53,245 nucleotides of DNA. Source: a virus. Shown here piece by piece: positions 53,214 to 53,245 of the stretch. The stretch is taken from IMG/VR virus record IMGVR_UViG_3300042905_005752, positions 1 through 53,245 of that record. One strand, given 5' to 3'. The translations under genes and the position numbers were made by a program. The notes under the pieces are model-generated. The model had not been told where the DNA came from. It searched no databases and worked only from the letters and a program-made list of their open reading frames with translations. Every line of letters starts with the position of its first letter. The first letter of the stretch is position 1.

Positions 53214-53245
53214 CCCCGTTTTTTGCCGGGGTTTGATCTCCCGGT
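53214..53245 (-). other. Edge sequence, possible RNA 3' end
   Basis: The minus strand reads CCGGGAGATCAAACCCCGG then AAAAAACGGGGA. It resembles the end of a structured RNA followed by the repeat. It does not fit a tRNA T arm and acceptor in register. Confidence 0.3.

Noticed and set aside
53214-53245. tRNA 3' end at the right window edge
   Set aside because: The T-arm-like sequence and the acceptor-like end are not in register; a simple stem-loop explains it better.

Overview
The window most resembles part of the genome of a large tailed phage of a cyanobacterium. Every gene I accept, protein or RNA, lies on the minus strand, so transcription runs from high to low coordinates. Genes are short, tightly packed and often overlap as ATGA or GTGA. 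Phage-type content includes a T4 Rnl1-like RNA ligase, a dNMP kinase-like P-loop protein, a MazG-like domain, a GH104 muramidase, Lar/DUF551 zinc ribbons, two HNH homing endonucleases beside tRNA genes, and many paralogous orphan genes. Cyanobacterial affinity shows in an SLH-domain outer-membrane protein, a cyanobacterial-type EF-Ts, a cyanobacterial HNH protein and a DUF4278-like protein. No capsid, terminase, tail or replicase gene is present, so a large cyanobacterial plasmid is not formally excluded.

Layout by coordinate. 0-12 kb: small orphan genes with promoter/hairpin cassettes, RNA ligase (2704-3813), ASCH-like protein (10121-10933) and HNH nuclease (11612-12205). 12.6-15.8 kb: an NAD+ module, Nampt/Namat-like (12958-14463) plus Prs/Adps-like (14529-15449), matching the gene pair of the phage NAD+ reconstitution pathway NARP1. 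15.9-18.7 kb: an envelope module with SLH outer-membrane barrel, prepilin-like protein, RlpA-like protein and GH104 muramidase. 18.7-26.4 kb: Lys-rich protein, PTH2-like peptidyl-tRNA hydrolase, ParB-like protein, a degenerate tRNA, UvrD-like helicase, DUF5662 and an RlaP-type nucleotidyltransferase. 26.4-30.5 kb: a possible frameshift gene, a heptad-repeat protein, EF-Ts, DUF1937 and dNMP kinase-like genes. 30.5-33.8 kb: an island whose genes use Shine-Dalgarno starts, ending in a MazG-like protein. 34-46.7 kb: tRNA-Leu, a YgiC-like ATP-grasp enzyme next to a YgiB-like lipoprotein, tRNA-Arg and several paralog families. 46.7-53.2 kb: a tRNA and homing-endonuclease region (Lys-like, Thr, Thr-like, Cys, Val, initiator Met, Pro, Ala), a methyltransferase, and a structured RNA segment with a 74-bp repeat.

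Two themes join these parts. First, most genes outside the 30.5-33.8 kb island lack a Shine-Dalgarno sequence and start as CAAAATG or AACCATG after G-poor A/C-rich leaders, many built of tandem short repeats. The same genome carries an initiator tRNA, EF-Ts, a PTH2-like protein, RNA ligase and many tRNAs, which suggests a phage-specific translation programme. Second, NAD+ regeneration, RNA repair and envelope-directed functions suggest resistance to host defence and control of the cell surface. Promoters look like host sigma-70 sites (TTGACT or TTGTTT, 16-17 nt, TATAAT or TATAGT), often joined to GC-rich hairpins at gene borders.
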